64,000 nt of DNA from Klebsiella africana (lineage in GTDB: Bacteria; Pseudomonadota; Gammaproteobacteria; Enterobacterales; Enterobacteriaceae), in assembly GCF_020526085.1 (NCBI RefSeq), contig NZ_CP084874.1, positions 1,302,001-1,366,000 on the forward strand, read 5' to 3'. Below, one piece after another: positions 29,935 to 38,933 of the stretch. How positions within the stretch are numbered: the stretch's first letter is position 1; the number at the start of each line of letters is the position of its first letter. The position numbers and the translations under genes are program-made. The notes under the pieces were generated by a model. It was not told the DNA's origin and made no database searches. It saw only the letters and a list, made by a program, of their open reading frames with translations.

Positions 29935-29964
29935 TGTGTAAAGTGTAACGTTACACTTTACACA
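29935..29964. promoter_or_regulatory. Perfect 30-bp palindromic operator
   Basis: The left half TGTGTAAAGTGTAAC is exactly mirrored by GTTACACTTTACACA, with no spacer. Each half contains two GTGTAA units seven bases apart, giving four sub-sites. It ends 12 bp before the ATG of the 1365-residue HTH protein and reaches its AGAGG ribosome site. Autorepression by that protein's N-terminal DNA-binding domain is the likely use (inference). Confidence 0.75.
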
Positions 29965-29976
29965 GAGGCGGCAACC

Positions 29977-32900
29977 ATGACTGATGATTCCCTCCCCCTT
30001 CATCCCGGCTCCTATGTTAGGAAAAACGTCCTTGATCCTCGTGGGCTCACGGTTACTGAGGTGGCGAAGTTGATCGGCGTTAGCCGCCCGGGCCTATCGA
30101 ATTTTCTCAATGGGAAGGTATCTGCAACGCCCGATATGGCAGCACGTCTTGAACGTGCTTTCGGGATTTCCGCCAAGGCCATTCTCGATTTGCAGACAGA
30201 ATATGACGCGCAGGGTGATAAAACGGCAGGCGCAGCTCAAGAGGCGCGTACTTACGTGCCCCCTTTTTTAAATGTCCAGGCCAACGATCTCGTAAATTGG
30301 TTCACAACGACAATTCTTGCGCGCACTAAGCTGTCGGTGCTGCTGCGAACGCTCATTCACTCCACGGGACGTGATCTTCAGAAAGTAGATTTCCCCGGTA
30401 ATGACGATGCCGAGCGTGCTGGCTGGGATGGCTTTATTGAGGCCAGTTCCGGCACACCTTGGATACCTTCTGGTGCCTCTGGGTGGGAGTTCGGTGTCAC
30501 CGCGGACATCAAGGCCAAGGCAGACGGAGATTTTGCAAAAAGCGTCCGGGCTATCAAGAGCGCTGAAAGGGCAAATATTACGTTTGTCTTTGTCACTCCA
30601 AGGCGGTGGCCGGGTAAGACGGCCTGGGTCGCGGATATGAAGAGCAAAAAGCTTTGGAAAGACATTCGTGCATACGACGCCAGTGATCTTGAGCAGTGGA
30701 TGGAGCAATCACTCGCGGCCCAGACCTGGTTTGCGAACCAGACGGATCGTCCTTCTAATGGTGTCAGAACCTTAGAGCGTTGCTGGAGCGATTGGGCAAA
30801 CGTAGCGGCCCCCGCGCTTCATCCTTCTCTTTTTACTACGGCGAATGAGGCGTGGAACGGCAAGATCAAATCCTTCTTGGCGAAAGACGATGCAAACCCC
30901 TTAGTAATAGCGGCTGACTCCGTTGAAGAGGCGCTGGCGTTTTTAAATCAAGTCTTGGCCCCTCCCGAGTTTGAACAATATAGGGATCGGGTGTTGGTAT
31001 TTGACAAGGCAGGAGTACTCCCGAAACTCGCCCAAGGCACTACCGATTTCATTGCAGTAGCCCATACGCGGGAAGTGGAGCGTGAGCTTGGGCCCTACAG
31101 CACATCGCTGCGAACCATTGTTGTTTATCCCCGCAATGCTACTAGCGTGGAGCCTCATGTGGTGTTGGAGCCGCTCGGGTTCGAGCCGTTCACTAACGCT
31201 CTGGAAGCGATGGGAAAATCGCGCGATGACATAGCGAAACTAACTAACGCCTCGGGGCGTTCGTTGACGGTTCTTCGACGTCAACTTTCGAATATTCCGG
31301 CAATCCACACACCTGCTTGGGCTGAAGATCCAAGAATCGCATCGGGGATTGTTCCGCTCGTTCTTGTCGGCGCATGGGACGCTCAGAACAAGGCGGATCA
31401 AACTATCCTGTCCCATCTGGCTGAGGCACCTTTTGAGGTGTTGGAAAAGCGCATACTCGATTTGTTGCGGCTCAACGATTCTCCAGTCTGGTCAATTGGT
31501 GGGTATCGGGGGGTAATTTCGAAAATCGACTCCCTCTTCGCAATTGCGGGCACGGTCTCCAAGGCTGATCTTGACCGCTTTCTTGACGTTGCGCGGACTG
31601 TACTGGGTGAAGATGATCCCGCCCTCGACTTGCCCGAGAAAGATCGTTGGGCGGCGGCCATTCATGGCAAAAGACGAGAGTTCTCGGGGGCTATGCGAGA
31701 AGGCGTTTCCGAGACTTTGGTTTTGCTGGCTGTGTACGGCAAGAATCTCTTCGGGAAGCACCTTGGCTTTGATGGGGAATTTGAAGCCGCGAAAATTGTG
31801 CGTGATCTTCTTGTGCCTGTAACGACTAGAAAGCTAGAGGCTAATGGGCGCGACCTTCCACTTTATGCAGAAGCTGCTCCCGCCGAGTTTCTTGATATCA
31901 TCGAGCGTGATCTGCGAGCAGAAAAGTCCGAAGTCATGGGCCTGCTGAGGCCTACCGATACCGGGCTTTTTGGCTCATGTCCGCGCACTGGACTGCTTTG
32001 GGCTCTCGAAGGACTTGCTTGGAATCCGACCACCTTTCCGCGGGTAGTGAAGATTCTGGGCCAGCTTTCTGAGGTAGAGATTAACGATAACTGGGCAAAT
32101 AAGCCTATCGAATCGCTTAGCTCCATTCTTTGTGCATGGATGCCGCAGACGGCGGCAAACCACGAGATGCGCCTGAAGGCGGTCAGCATGCTTTTGGATA
32201 AGCACCCGGCGGTCGGGTGGAGGGTTTGTCTCCAGCAGTTCGGTGATTATGGCAGTGGCGTCGGCGACTATAGCCATAAGCCGAAGTGGCGTCCTGACGG
32301 CTACGGGTTTGGGGAGCCTTTCAAAACATGGGGACCAATCCATGCATTCGTCAGAGAAATGGTGAAAGTCGCGCTAAGCAGGCCGTCCTACACTGTCGAG
32401 ATGCTATGCGACCTTGTGTCAAGGCTGCATGCACTCGCGGCGGAGGATCAAGCGCGCGTATGGGAGATTATCGACGAGTGGCGCAACTCGGGCGCACTTG
32501 ACGAGGAAGTTGCGAAGATCCGCGAGAAAATTCGTGTGACTGTTCTCTCTCGCCGGGGGCGTAAAAAGGTCAATGAGGAAGGCCAGGCGAGCCTGACGGA
32601 GAAAGCCAAGGCAGTCTATGCGGAGTTGCAGCCCAAGGACATTGTGAATAAGTATGAGTGGCTGTTTCGGCAGGGATGGGTTGAGGAGTCGGCAGACGAA
32701 CTCGCAGGAGACGAGATGGACTTCAGAGCGCGTGAGCAACGCATAGAAAAGCTCCGCGTTGAAGCCCTGACAGACATTGTGCAAGAACGAGGTATTCCGG
32801 GCATTCTCGCACTCTCCGAAAAAGGAAATTCCCAACGCCAAATCGGCGCTCACCTGGTGTCCGGCATACTTACCGACGAGCAGATTGAAGATTTGATCTT

Positions 32901-34074
32901 GCAATGCCTGCGTCCGGCAGAAAATTATTCGGGTCGTGATGGCATTGTCGCCGGTGCGCTCTGGTCGTTGGACGAGGATAGGAGAAAGGCCATATATGCG
33001 GGCCTGCGGGATAAAGTGGTCGAAGAGGAAACGCTCCGTCTCTTGTTGCTTTCACCTTACCGGGCTTCTACGTGGGGGCTTGTAGATCAACTTTCGGCTG
33101 AAGCTCGGAGTCGTTACTGGGTTGAAGTAGTTCCACAATATATTTTTGACTCGCCTGAGGAAAACAATGAGAGCGTTCGCCGCCTGCTTGAAGTCGAACG
33201 TCCGAGGGCAGCCTTCGCATCAATGCATTTCAAGCTTGAAGAAATACACCCACCTCTCCTTGTGCAGACGCTATCTGCCATGGCGAAAAATAGTCAGGAT
33301 AAAGCTGGGGAGTACCAGCTGCACGACTACGATGTGCGGCGCGCCTTCCATCTTCTCAATCACAACTCAGACCTCACTCTAGAGGAAAAAGCTGGACTGG
33401 AATTCGCATATTTAGAGGTTCTAGCTCGCTCTTTCCGAGGGAGAGACCAGCAGCAGATTCCAAACCTTGAGCGCTACATTGAGGAACATCCTGAACTATT
33501 CGTGCAGGCTGTAGTGTGGGCCTATAAGCGCAAGGATCGTGGCGAAGATCCCGCCGAGTTTCGCATTACAGAAGGTCGCGAGCATCTGGCAAAGCGCGGG
33601 TACCGCCTCCTTGAAGCCATTGAACGTATCCCTGGTCAAGATAAAGCAACTAAAGAGGAACAGCAGGAAAAGCTCGCAGAATGGGTTGCAACGGTAAGGC
33701 GGTCTTGTGCTGAACTTGACCGCGCGGAGATCGCGGACGTGTGCCTTGGAAAGCTATTCTCTAACGCACCGGCTGGCGAGGATGGCGCGTGGCCGAACGA
33801 AGCTGTTCGCGATGTGATGGAGGATCTGCGGTCTGAGGACATCAGCAGTGGCGCACATACGGGTTTATACAACGCGCGCGGCGTCCATTGGCGCGGGGAA
33901 GGCGGTGGTCAGGAGCGGGAGCTTGCAGACAAGTATCGCGCCTGGGCCGATACCTTGCAATTTACGCATCCCTTCGTGTCGTCATCATTGCTGATGTCGA
34001 TGGTCAATACGTATGAGCGTGAAGCTGAACAACACGATACTGAAGCCGGTATCCGTCGTCGGTTAAGGCATTAA
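29977..34074 (+). CDS. HigA/XRE-like HTH fused to a large putative nuclease/STAND-like protein
   Basis: A 1365-residue protein. Residues about 8-70 form a HigA/VapI-type helix-turn-helix (GLTVTEVAKLIGVSRPGLSN, then TPDMAARLERAFGIS). Residues about 100-252 show GWDGFIEASSGTPW (149-162), WEFG (170-173), FVFVTPRRW (203-211) and DLEQWMEQ (237-244). This pattern is compatible with a PD-(D/E)xK-like nuclease (Asp151, Glu155/Glu171, Lys179/181 as candidates). About 265-500 looks like an alpha/beta region without a visible Walker A motif, and the rest is mostly helical. It is the only intact gene of the guaA island. An antiviral or abortive-infection role is inference; I cannot name a family. Confidence 0.8.
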   Translation: MTDDSLPLHPGSYVRKNVLDPRGLTVTEVAKLIGVSRPGLSNFLNGKVSATPDMAARLERAFGISAKAILDLQTEYDAQGDKTAGAAQEARTYVPPFLNVQANDLVNWFTTTILARTKLSVLLRTLIHSTGRDLQKVDFPGNDDAERAGWDGFIEASSGTPWIPSGASGWEFGVTADIKAKADGDFAKSVRAIKSAERANITFVFVTPRRWPGKTAWVADMKSKKLWKDIRAYDASDLEQWMEQSLAAQTWFANQTDRPSNGVRTLERCWSDWANVAAPALHPSLFTTANEAWNGKIKSFLAKDDANPLVIAADSVEEALAFLNQVLAPPEFEQYRDRVLVFDKAGVLPKLAQGTTDFIAVAHTREVERELGPYSTSLRTIVVYPRNATSVEPHVVLEPLGFEPFTNALEAMGKSRDDIAKLTNASGRSLTVLRRQLSNIPAIHTPAWAEDPRIASGIVPLVLVGAWDAQNKADQTILSHLAEAPFEVLEKRILDLLRLNDSPVWSIGGYRGVISKIDSLFAIAGTVSKADLDRFLDVARTVLGEDDPALDLPEKDRWAAAIHGKRREFSGAMREGVSETLVLLAVYGKNLFGKHLGFDGEFEAAKIVRDLLVPVTTRKLEANGRDLPLYAEAAPAEFLDIIERDLRAEKSEVMGLLRPTDTGLFGSCPRTGLLWALEGLAWNPTTFPRVVKILGQLSEVEINDNWANKPIESLSSILCAWMPQTAANHEMRLKAVSMLLDKHPAVGWRVCLQQFGDYGSGVGDYSHKPKWRPDGYGFGEPFKTWGPIHAFVREMVKVALSRPSYTVEMLCDLVSRLHALAAEDQARVWEIIDEWRNSGALDEEVAKIREKIRVTVLSRRGRKKVNEEGQASLTEKAKAVYAELQPKDIVNKYEWLFRQGWVEESADELAGDEMDFRAREQRIEKLRVEALTDIVQERGIPGILALSEKGNSQRQIGAHLVSGILTDEQIEDLILQCLRPAENYSGRDGIVAGALWSLDEDRRKAIYAGLRDKVVEEETLRLLLLSPYRASTWGLVDQLSAEARSRYWVEVVPQYIFDSPEENNESVRRLLEVERPRAAFASMHFKLEEIHPPLLVQTLSAMAKNSQDKAGEYQLHDYDVRRAFHLLNHNSDLTLEEKAGLEFAYLEVLARSFRGRDQQQIPNLERYIEEHPELFVQAVVWAYKRKDRGEDPAEFRITEGREHLAKRGYRLLEAIERIPGQDKATKEEQQEKLAEWVATVRRSCAELDRAEIADVCLGKLFSNAPAGEDGAWPNEAVRDVMEDLRSEDISSGAHTGLYNARGVHWRGEGGGQERELADKYRAWADTLQFTHPFVSSSLLMSMVNTYEREAEQHDTEAGIRRRLRH

Positions 34075-34173
34075 AGGGGAGAATATGGCTGTGGCTTACA
34101 ACTTCATGGCATCATGATGTTGGTGATGTTCATATCCTTGATGTAAAAGAGAAATGTCACTCTATTGGTAATA

Positions 34174-34186
34174 GAGTGGGAATAAT
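34174..34186 (+). repeat. Candidate attR of the guaA island
   Basis: GAGTGGGAATAAT differs from the guaA-end copy at 29244-29256 by one base. It lies 100 bp after the large HTH gene and just before a terminator, as expected for the right end of an island. Confidence 0.55.
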
Positions 34187-34210
34187 CCCCGGCGTTAGCT
34201 AAGTAAAACG

Positions 34211-34240
34211 AAACCCTCTGTTTTTACAGAGGGTTTTTTT
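34211..34240. terminator. Bidirectional-type terminator
   Basis: An 11-bp perfect stem, AAACCCTCTGT (34211-34221) with ACAGAGGGTTT (34226-34236), is followed by a T7 tract. On the other strand it lies downstream of the sulfatase gene and can also serve that transcript. Confidence 0.85.
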
Positions 34241-34278
34241 ATCGACTACATCGCCTGATTTCTGCTGAACGGTGTGCA

Positions 34279-36147
34279 TTAATCGCGCATATATTGTCGC
34301 AGCTCGGCGGCCGACATATCCCACTGGTTGCCTTCAAAGGGGGGCATATAGCTGCCATCATCTTCGCCAATCTCTGCGGCAGTGAGCTGATTGAGTTTAT
34401 CGTTCATTGTCATTAACAGATCCCGGTACTTCTCTGGTTCCCGGGCGAGGTTATGATTTTCTTCGGGGTCGTTAACCAGATCGAAGAGTTCAACATCATT
34501 ATTCTCCAGCAGCTCGGCGAGGGTAGCAGGAATATGATGCTGCTTCAGCGAAAAGTAGCGGGCAAATTTATAGTGTCCATCATTGATCATACGGATCCCT
34601 GAACGATGGGAAAAATCAGGATGGAGCGATGCGATCGCTTTTTTAAATTGATCGTGCGGGAGTTTTTCTCCAGCCAGCTTTCTGAATTTTGCCGTGTATT
34701 GTGCATCCATATACAGGATCATGCCGTAACAATAAAGCGAACCCGGACGCAGCGCATTTAAGCCCGCTTGCTCAGGATGCGCCAGTAATGGGCTCATATC
34801 CCGACCTTTTCTGCCCTCCAGGACTTTCTCTCGCAGCGAGCGATCGCGTCCAGTCAGGCCAATCAGGGTCGGTACTAAATCCAGATGATTAGTTAAACTA
34901 TTGCAGCGGATATTTCCCGGATACGCCGGATGGCGAATGATCATCGGCACATGGATCTGCTCTTTATACACCGAGGAACCTTTACCATGCATCTGATGAG
35001 AGCCTCCGAGTTCCCCATGGTCGGCGGTAAAGACGATAATCGTATTTTGCGTCAATTGAAGATTATCAAGTTCATTGAGAATCGCCTCAAGATGTTGGTC
35101 ATTATCGCGAATACAGTTGAAATAATAATCCAGTAATTTGCGCCAGCGCCGGTCTTCATCCGGGAACTGTCCCTCCATCACCGCCCTGGCATTCTGGTAC
35201 TCTTTATGGGCGGCAGGTCTGCCTGGCTCGTCCAGGGGTTGATGGCGATTCTCAGGCAGCGGATAGTCTGGCCAGCTTTGCTGATAGATTTGGTTGTGCG
35301 GGGGTTGGGTTGGCAGCAGGGTGTGGTTTTCTTTATCCATTGGGCCTTTCCACTGCACCTGCTCGCCATGCTCATCGGTGTCGATAAACATGACATCGTG
35401 GGGATTAACCAGGTTTACTGCCGCGAACCAGGGCTTATTTTCATCATTCAGCGGGCGGCCGGTGTTACGTAGCCAACTAATGGTCTGCCCCGTGGTGACT
35501 GAGTCAAAGAAATAGCCGCCCTTACTTTTACCAATCACATCGCCAATGCCGTGATAATCAGAGAAACCATACTTTTCCATAATTTCATGCAGTCGCGGCG
35601 TCGGGATCTCGCCCAGGTCCATTTCTTCTACCGATTTACCAGCGACTGGCTGATCGATCTCCCGGGTAAGATGCCATTTACCTTTATACGCCGTGTAGTA
35701 ACCCAGTTCACGCATCATATGGCCCACGGTACGTAATTCAGGATCAAGATCGTAATTCATCCACGGGAAGCCAAGATTATCAAACATCCGGGTGTGCGGC
35801 ATATGCAAGCCGGTGTACATGACAGAGCGCGATGGCGTACAAACGTTGGCCGTATTCTGATGATGGGTAAAGGTTATGCCGGTTTTCATCAAACGTTCCC
35901 GGCCTGGCACCGGAAAGGGATACCGATCGAAATAACGTTCCTGATCGCAGGTTATTAGCAAAATATTGTAGCCTTCGGGCAGTGTGTCAGGGATTTCGCC
36001 GGTGAAAGGAATATCCCATTCCGCTTTCAGGGCGGTATTATTTTGCGTGGCGTTTCCCGTTTCTGGTAACAGGCTCACGACAGCGGCAATCCCCAAACCT
36101 TTGAGGAGATCGCGGCGATTTCCATCTATTTTATTTGGCTCTTTCAT
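34279..36147 (-). CDS. Tat-exported Cys-type sulfatase
   Basis: A 622-residue sulfatase of the alkaline-phosphatase fold. The activating motif CTPSR has Cys103 as the residue converted to formylglycine. GKWHL (Lys157) and TADHGELGGSHQMHGKGS are conserved metal/active-site motifs. The N-terminus has NRRDLLKGLG followed by a hydrophobic stretch and an Ala-rich cleavage region, a twin-arginine signal, so it should be exported folded to the periplasm. GGAG lies seven bases before the ATG. The gene overlaps the upstream radical SAM gene by 17 bases, so the two form an operon. The sulfated substrate is unknown. Confidence 0.88.
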   Translation of the reverse strand: MKEPNKIDGNRRDLLKGLGIAAVVSLLPETGNATQNNTALKAEWDIPFTGEIPDTLPEGYNILLITCDQERYFDRYPFPVPGRERLMKTGITFTHHQNTANVCTPSRSVMYTGLHMPHTRMFDNLGFPWMNYDLDPELRTVGHMMRELGYYTAYKGKWHLTREIDQPVAGKSVEEMDLGEIPTPRLHEIMEKYGFSDYHGIGDVIGKSKGGYFFDSVTTGQTISWLRNTGRPLNDENKPWFAAVNLVNPHDVMFIDTDEHGEQVQWKGPMDKENHTLLPTQPPHNQIYQQSWPDYPLPENRHQPLDEPGRPAAHKEYQNARAVMEGQFPDEDRRWRKLLDYYFNCIRDNDQHLEAILNELDNLQLTQNTIIVFTADHGELGGSHQMHGKGSSVYKEQIHVPMIIRHPAYPGNIRCNSLTNHLDLVPTLIGLTGRDRSLREKVLEGRKGRDMSPLLAHPEQAGLNALRPGSLYCYGMILYMDAQYTAKFRKLAGEKLPHDQFKKAIASLHPDFSHRSGIRMINDGHYKFARYFSLKQHHIPATLAELLENNDVELFDLVNDPEENHNLAREPEKYRDLLMTMNDKLNQLTAAEIGEDDGSYMPPFEGNQWDMSAAELRQYMRD

Positions 36148-37309
36148 CTTCAGACTCCGTTAATTGTAATATATTTTGCCGAATCTCCGGGATAAGACTC
36201 ATAATGAGCGCGGGCGGCTGGCAATTTAATAAAAGCCTTCTCGTGACGTTCATATAGGGCGTGATATGGCGGAAAAAAGTTAAATAACCGCGACACAGAA
36301 AGTTCTGCACCTCGTCGTCATGCGTCAAAATACGATGTTTAGGGCAGCCTCCGTGACAGGCAAAGCGCCAGGTACAGCCCTGACAGCGGGCAGAGAGTTG
36401 GGCCTTTTGCTTCCCGAACTGTTGCTGAAATGGCGAGTTCGCCATCGCGGCCATGCCATCTTGCTTCAGATTACCCAGCTTATATTCCGCTGAGACAAAG
36501 TGATCGCAGCTGTACACATCGCCGTTTTGCTCCACCAGCAAACTCTGCCCACATAAAGGTTGCATCGTGCAGAGTGTGGCGGGCTGGCCGGCCCATACGC
36601 CGAGCAGATTGTCGAAATACTGAATAAATACCTTGCCGACATCATTTTCCAGCCAGTCGTCGAAAACACTGCACAAAAATTTGCCCCAGCCCTCAGGGGT
36701 AACTGACCAGGGAGCAGGGGAGGCAACGAGAGGAATAAACTGTAGATGATGGAGATGTAGCTCACGACTCAGACAGCGATAGAGACTTTTCCCCTGGCTT
36801 TCAGACTCGCGGCTGACCACCACCATGGCATTAACCGGAACGTCATGCCGCTGCAGGCAGCGTATGGCCTGCACAACTTTTTCCCAGGTGGGTTTTCCGC
36901 AGCGTGTCGTACGCCAGGTGTCGTGGAGTGACGTAGGGCCATCAATGGATAATCCGACCAGAAATCCATGACGACGCAAAAAGCGAGCCCATTTATCGTT
37001 CAGCAAGATGCCGTTTGTTTGCAGACTATTAGCGATAGTTTTAGTACCACGATAACGTTGCTGGAGGGAGACTACTTTTTCAAAAAAATCCAGCCCGCAT
37101 AAAGTGGGTTCACCGCCCTGCCAGCAAAACTCCACGTTCTCCGCAGGGGTCGATAAAATGGTATTGTGAATGTACGCCTCCAGCGTCAGGTCATCCATCG
37201 TGGTATACCCTGGACGCGGAACCTCGTTTTCCAGATAGAAACAATACCGACAGGCCAGATTGCATCGATTGCCGCCGGGTTTTGCTACGGTATTAAAATT
37301 AGCGCTCAT
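36131..37309 (-). CDS. Anaerobic sulfatase-maturating radical SAM enzyme
   Basis: A 392-residue radical SAM/SPASM protein. CNLACRYC (Cys16, Cys20, Cys23) binds the SAM [4Fe-4S] cluster. The C-terminal SPASM region has LCTMQPLCG, DVYSCDHF and CQGCTWRFACHGGCPKHR for two auxiliary clusters. It resembles anSME/AslB-type enzymes, which oxidise the sulfatase Cys or Ser to formylglycine without oxygen. It is transcribed before and overlaps the Cys-type sulfatase, its obvious substrate. The 296 bp upstream hold no convincing gene. Confidence 0.9.
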   Translation of the reverse strand: MSANFNTVAKPGGNRCNLACRYCFYLENEVPRPGYTTMDDLTLEAYIHNTILSTPAENVEFCWQGGEPTLCGLDFFEKVVSLQQRYRGTKTIANSLQTNGILLNDKWARFLRRHGFLVGLSIDGPTSLHDTWRTTRCGKPTWEKVVQAIRCLQRHDVPVNAMVVVSRESESQGKSLYRCLSRELHLHHLQFIPLVASPAPWSVTPEGWGKFLCSVFDDWLENDVGKVFIQYFDNLLGVWAGQPATLCTMQPLCGQSLLVEQNGDVYSCDHFVSAEYKLGNLKQDGMAAMANSPFQQQFGKQKAQLSARCQGCTWRFACHGGCPKHRILTHDDEVQNFLCRGYLTFFRHITPYMNVTRRLLLNCQPPALIMSLIPEIRQNILQLTESEDERAK

Positions 37310-37539
37310 TCTTTGCTATGCTCGAACGTTTTCGATGAGAAAGAGAATAACGCTAATTGTGTTACCGGAGGTGTGGCTAATGTTACCGATGGCGACTGGC
37401 TTTATTTTTTGGATCATTATGCAAGCGAAAAATACAGACGGTATCGTTATTTTTCGAAGGAGACAGCATGCCCTGCTATTCCCTTAAATATTTAATCATT
37501 AATATGGTGAATGTATTTTCATTAAAAATTTATACTATG

Positions 37540-37572
37540 AAAAATGCCTGCCATATTGCTATAAGGGCAGGC
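37540..37572 (-). terminator. Terminator of the MFS gene
   Basis: On the minus strand GCCTGCC (37572-37566) pairs with GGCAGGC (37552-37546) and is followed by ATTTTT. It lies downstream of the MFS stop codon. Confidence 0.6.
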
Positions 37573-37605
37573 GTAAATTACCAAGGGCGTAGTCATCCAG
37601 GCTTA

Positions 37606-38835
37606 CTAATCAGCAAGCTTGTTTTCGGCTATCGGTTGGTCAACGGCGGCTGCCGGATATTCTACAATACGTTCACCCTGCGCTTTATCCGCCCCGCGCA
37701 CCATCGCCAGTGCCATGCAGGTAACTATCAACGTCAACCCGGTGGACACCCACATTCCGCCGATAATGCCCAGCCGGTGGTTCAGCCATGCGTAGGCAAA
37801 GGGTGAAACAGCCGCCATCAGTTGCCCGGGGATCAGCAGGAGACCCGTGCGGCTGGCGTAGCTTTCTGCGCTAAACAGCGCCAGCGGTAGCGTCGCTTTG
37901 ACAATCGTCACCAGCCCATTAATCGCGCCATAGCCCAGCACAAACCCGGCTGCGCATCCGGCATAGGCCGTGCTACTCAATCCAAGGAGAAAACAGAGCG
38001 GCATGGCGAGCGCAGTAAAACGCGTTAACGTGAGTGGCGTGACCCGGGGACCGGCCAGGACCTCCCCCAGCCGGGCGCCGGTCTGACCAAACCCCCACAG
38101 CATACCGACGGCAACCGGCAGGCCAAAGTGGCTGATAAACTCCGGCAGATGGGTGGAGGTGCCGTTAGAGATGAAGGTGATCAGCGCAATAAAGATTGCG
38201 TAACGCGCCCCGTTACGCCGGTTGCCTTCTGCTGTCGCTTGCGGGGCGGGTGTTTTCGCCGGTGAACTGAGCCGCTGGCGAGGCAGTTGATAACTCAGCC
38301 ATGCGCTCAGTAGGCCAAACAGCGCATAAATCCGCAGGGCATTCTGCCAGGACATGATGGTTAATAACGCCTCGCCCAGCGGCCAGAAGAGGGCAGAGGC
38401 CAGACCGCCAGCGAGGGTGATATGAGAGATAGTTTTCCGTGCCTGCTGGCCGTAAAGGTTGACTACCGCGGCGAACAGGGCGTCATACAGCGACAGCCGC
38501 ATGCCGATGCCGGTCAGCAGCCAGGCGCCGTACCAGCCGGCCAGCGATGGGTACCAGGCCATCATGGCGCAGCCGGCGGCTATCAGTATGGTACCGCTGG
38601 TGACCACCAGCCTTCCACCAAAGCGAGCCAGCAACCTGGCGACGAACGGGGAGACAGCGGCCATCATCAGCATCGCAAGCGTCAGGCCGAGATAGATCTG
38701 CGGAGAGGTCCATCCGGTGTCGGCGGCGATAGCCCCGGCAAAGGTGCCGGGTAGATAAAAAGAGACCCCCCAGTTGATCAGTTGCTGACCGCCCGCGGTG
38801 AAGGCAAGGCGTCGGGGAATTGCGGGCATTTCCAT
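37606..38835 (-). CDS. MFS transporter
   Basis: A 409-residue major facilitator with about 12 hydrophobic segments. The loop after helix 2 reads VARLLARFGGRLVV, fitting the MFS GxxxDRxxRR position loosely, and a long hydrophilic loop in the middle (PRQRLSSPAKTPAPQ onward) separates the two six-helix halves. The substrate cannot be told. It is divergent from a LysR-type regulator, which probably controls it. It is not at this site in E. coli K-12, as far as I recall. Confidence 0.85.
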   Translation of the reverse strand: MEMPAIPRRLAFTAGGQQLINWGVSFYLPGTFAGAIAADTGWTSPQIYLGLTLAMLMMAAVSPFVARLLARFGGRLVVTSGTILIAAGCAMMAWYPSLAGWYGAWLLTGIGMRLSLYDALFAAVVNLYGQQARKTISHITLAGGLASALFWPLGEALLTIMSWQNALRIYALFGLLSAWLSYQLPRQRLSSPAKTPAPQATAEGNRRNGARYAIFIALITFISNGTSTHLPEFISHFGLPVAVGMLWGFGQTGARLGEVLAGPRVTPLTLTRFTALAMPLCFLLGLSSTAYAGCAAGFVLGYGAINGLVTIVKATLPLALFSAESYASRTGLLLIPGQLMAAVSPFAYAWLNHRLGIIGGMWVSTGLTLIVTCMALAMVRGADKAQGERIVEYPAAAVDQPIAENKLAD

Positions 38836-38905
38836 GATTTTTCATTCCGTTAAGACAGTTGTCCAGAGCATACCCGGCAGGCTATTGTTCTGGCAGAGCG
38901 GCCAA

Positions 38906-38922
38906 CTTATACGCGGTATAAG
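38906..38922. promoter_or_regulatory. Palindrome between MFS and LysR genes
   Basis: CTTATAC and GTATAAG flank a GCG spacer, a perfect 7-bp inverted repeat in the 98-bp divergent gap and 12 bp before the LysR start. It fits the TTA-Nx-TAA form of LysR-type binding sites. Confidence 0.55.
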
Positions 38923-38933
38923 AGAAACTTTGT

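Larger units (their letters stand above)
29244..34186 (+). mobile_element. Small genomic island inserted at guaA
   Basis: About 4.9 kb bounded by candidate direct repeats. It contains AT-rich sequence with repeated ATGGTA octamers, a truncated P4-type integrase and one large regulatory/nuclease-like gene. Downstream the sequence returns to chromosomal genes on the other strand. The integrase is broken, so the island cannot move on its own. The limits are inferred from the short repeats. Confidence 0.6.

Noticed and set aside
29935..29964. Palindrome as a transcription terminator
   Set aside because: It is AT-rich, has no loop and no T tract, and lies directly before a start codon, so an operator is more likely.
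37335..37487. Possible 50-residue membrane peptide upstream of the radical SAM gene
   Set aside because: It has a hydrophobic stretch but no ribosome site, and a second overlapping frame looks equally protein-like, so coding cannot be supported.
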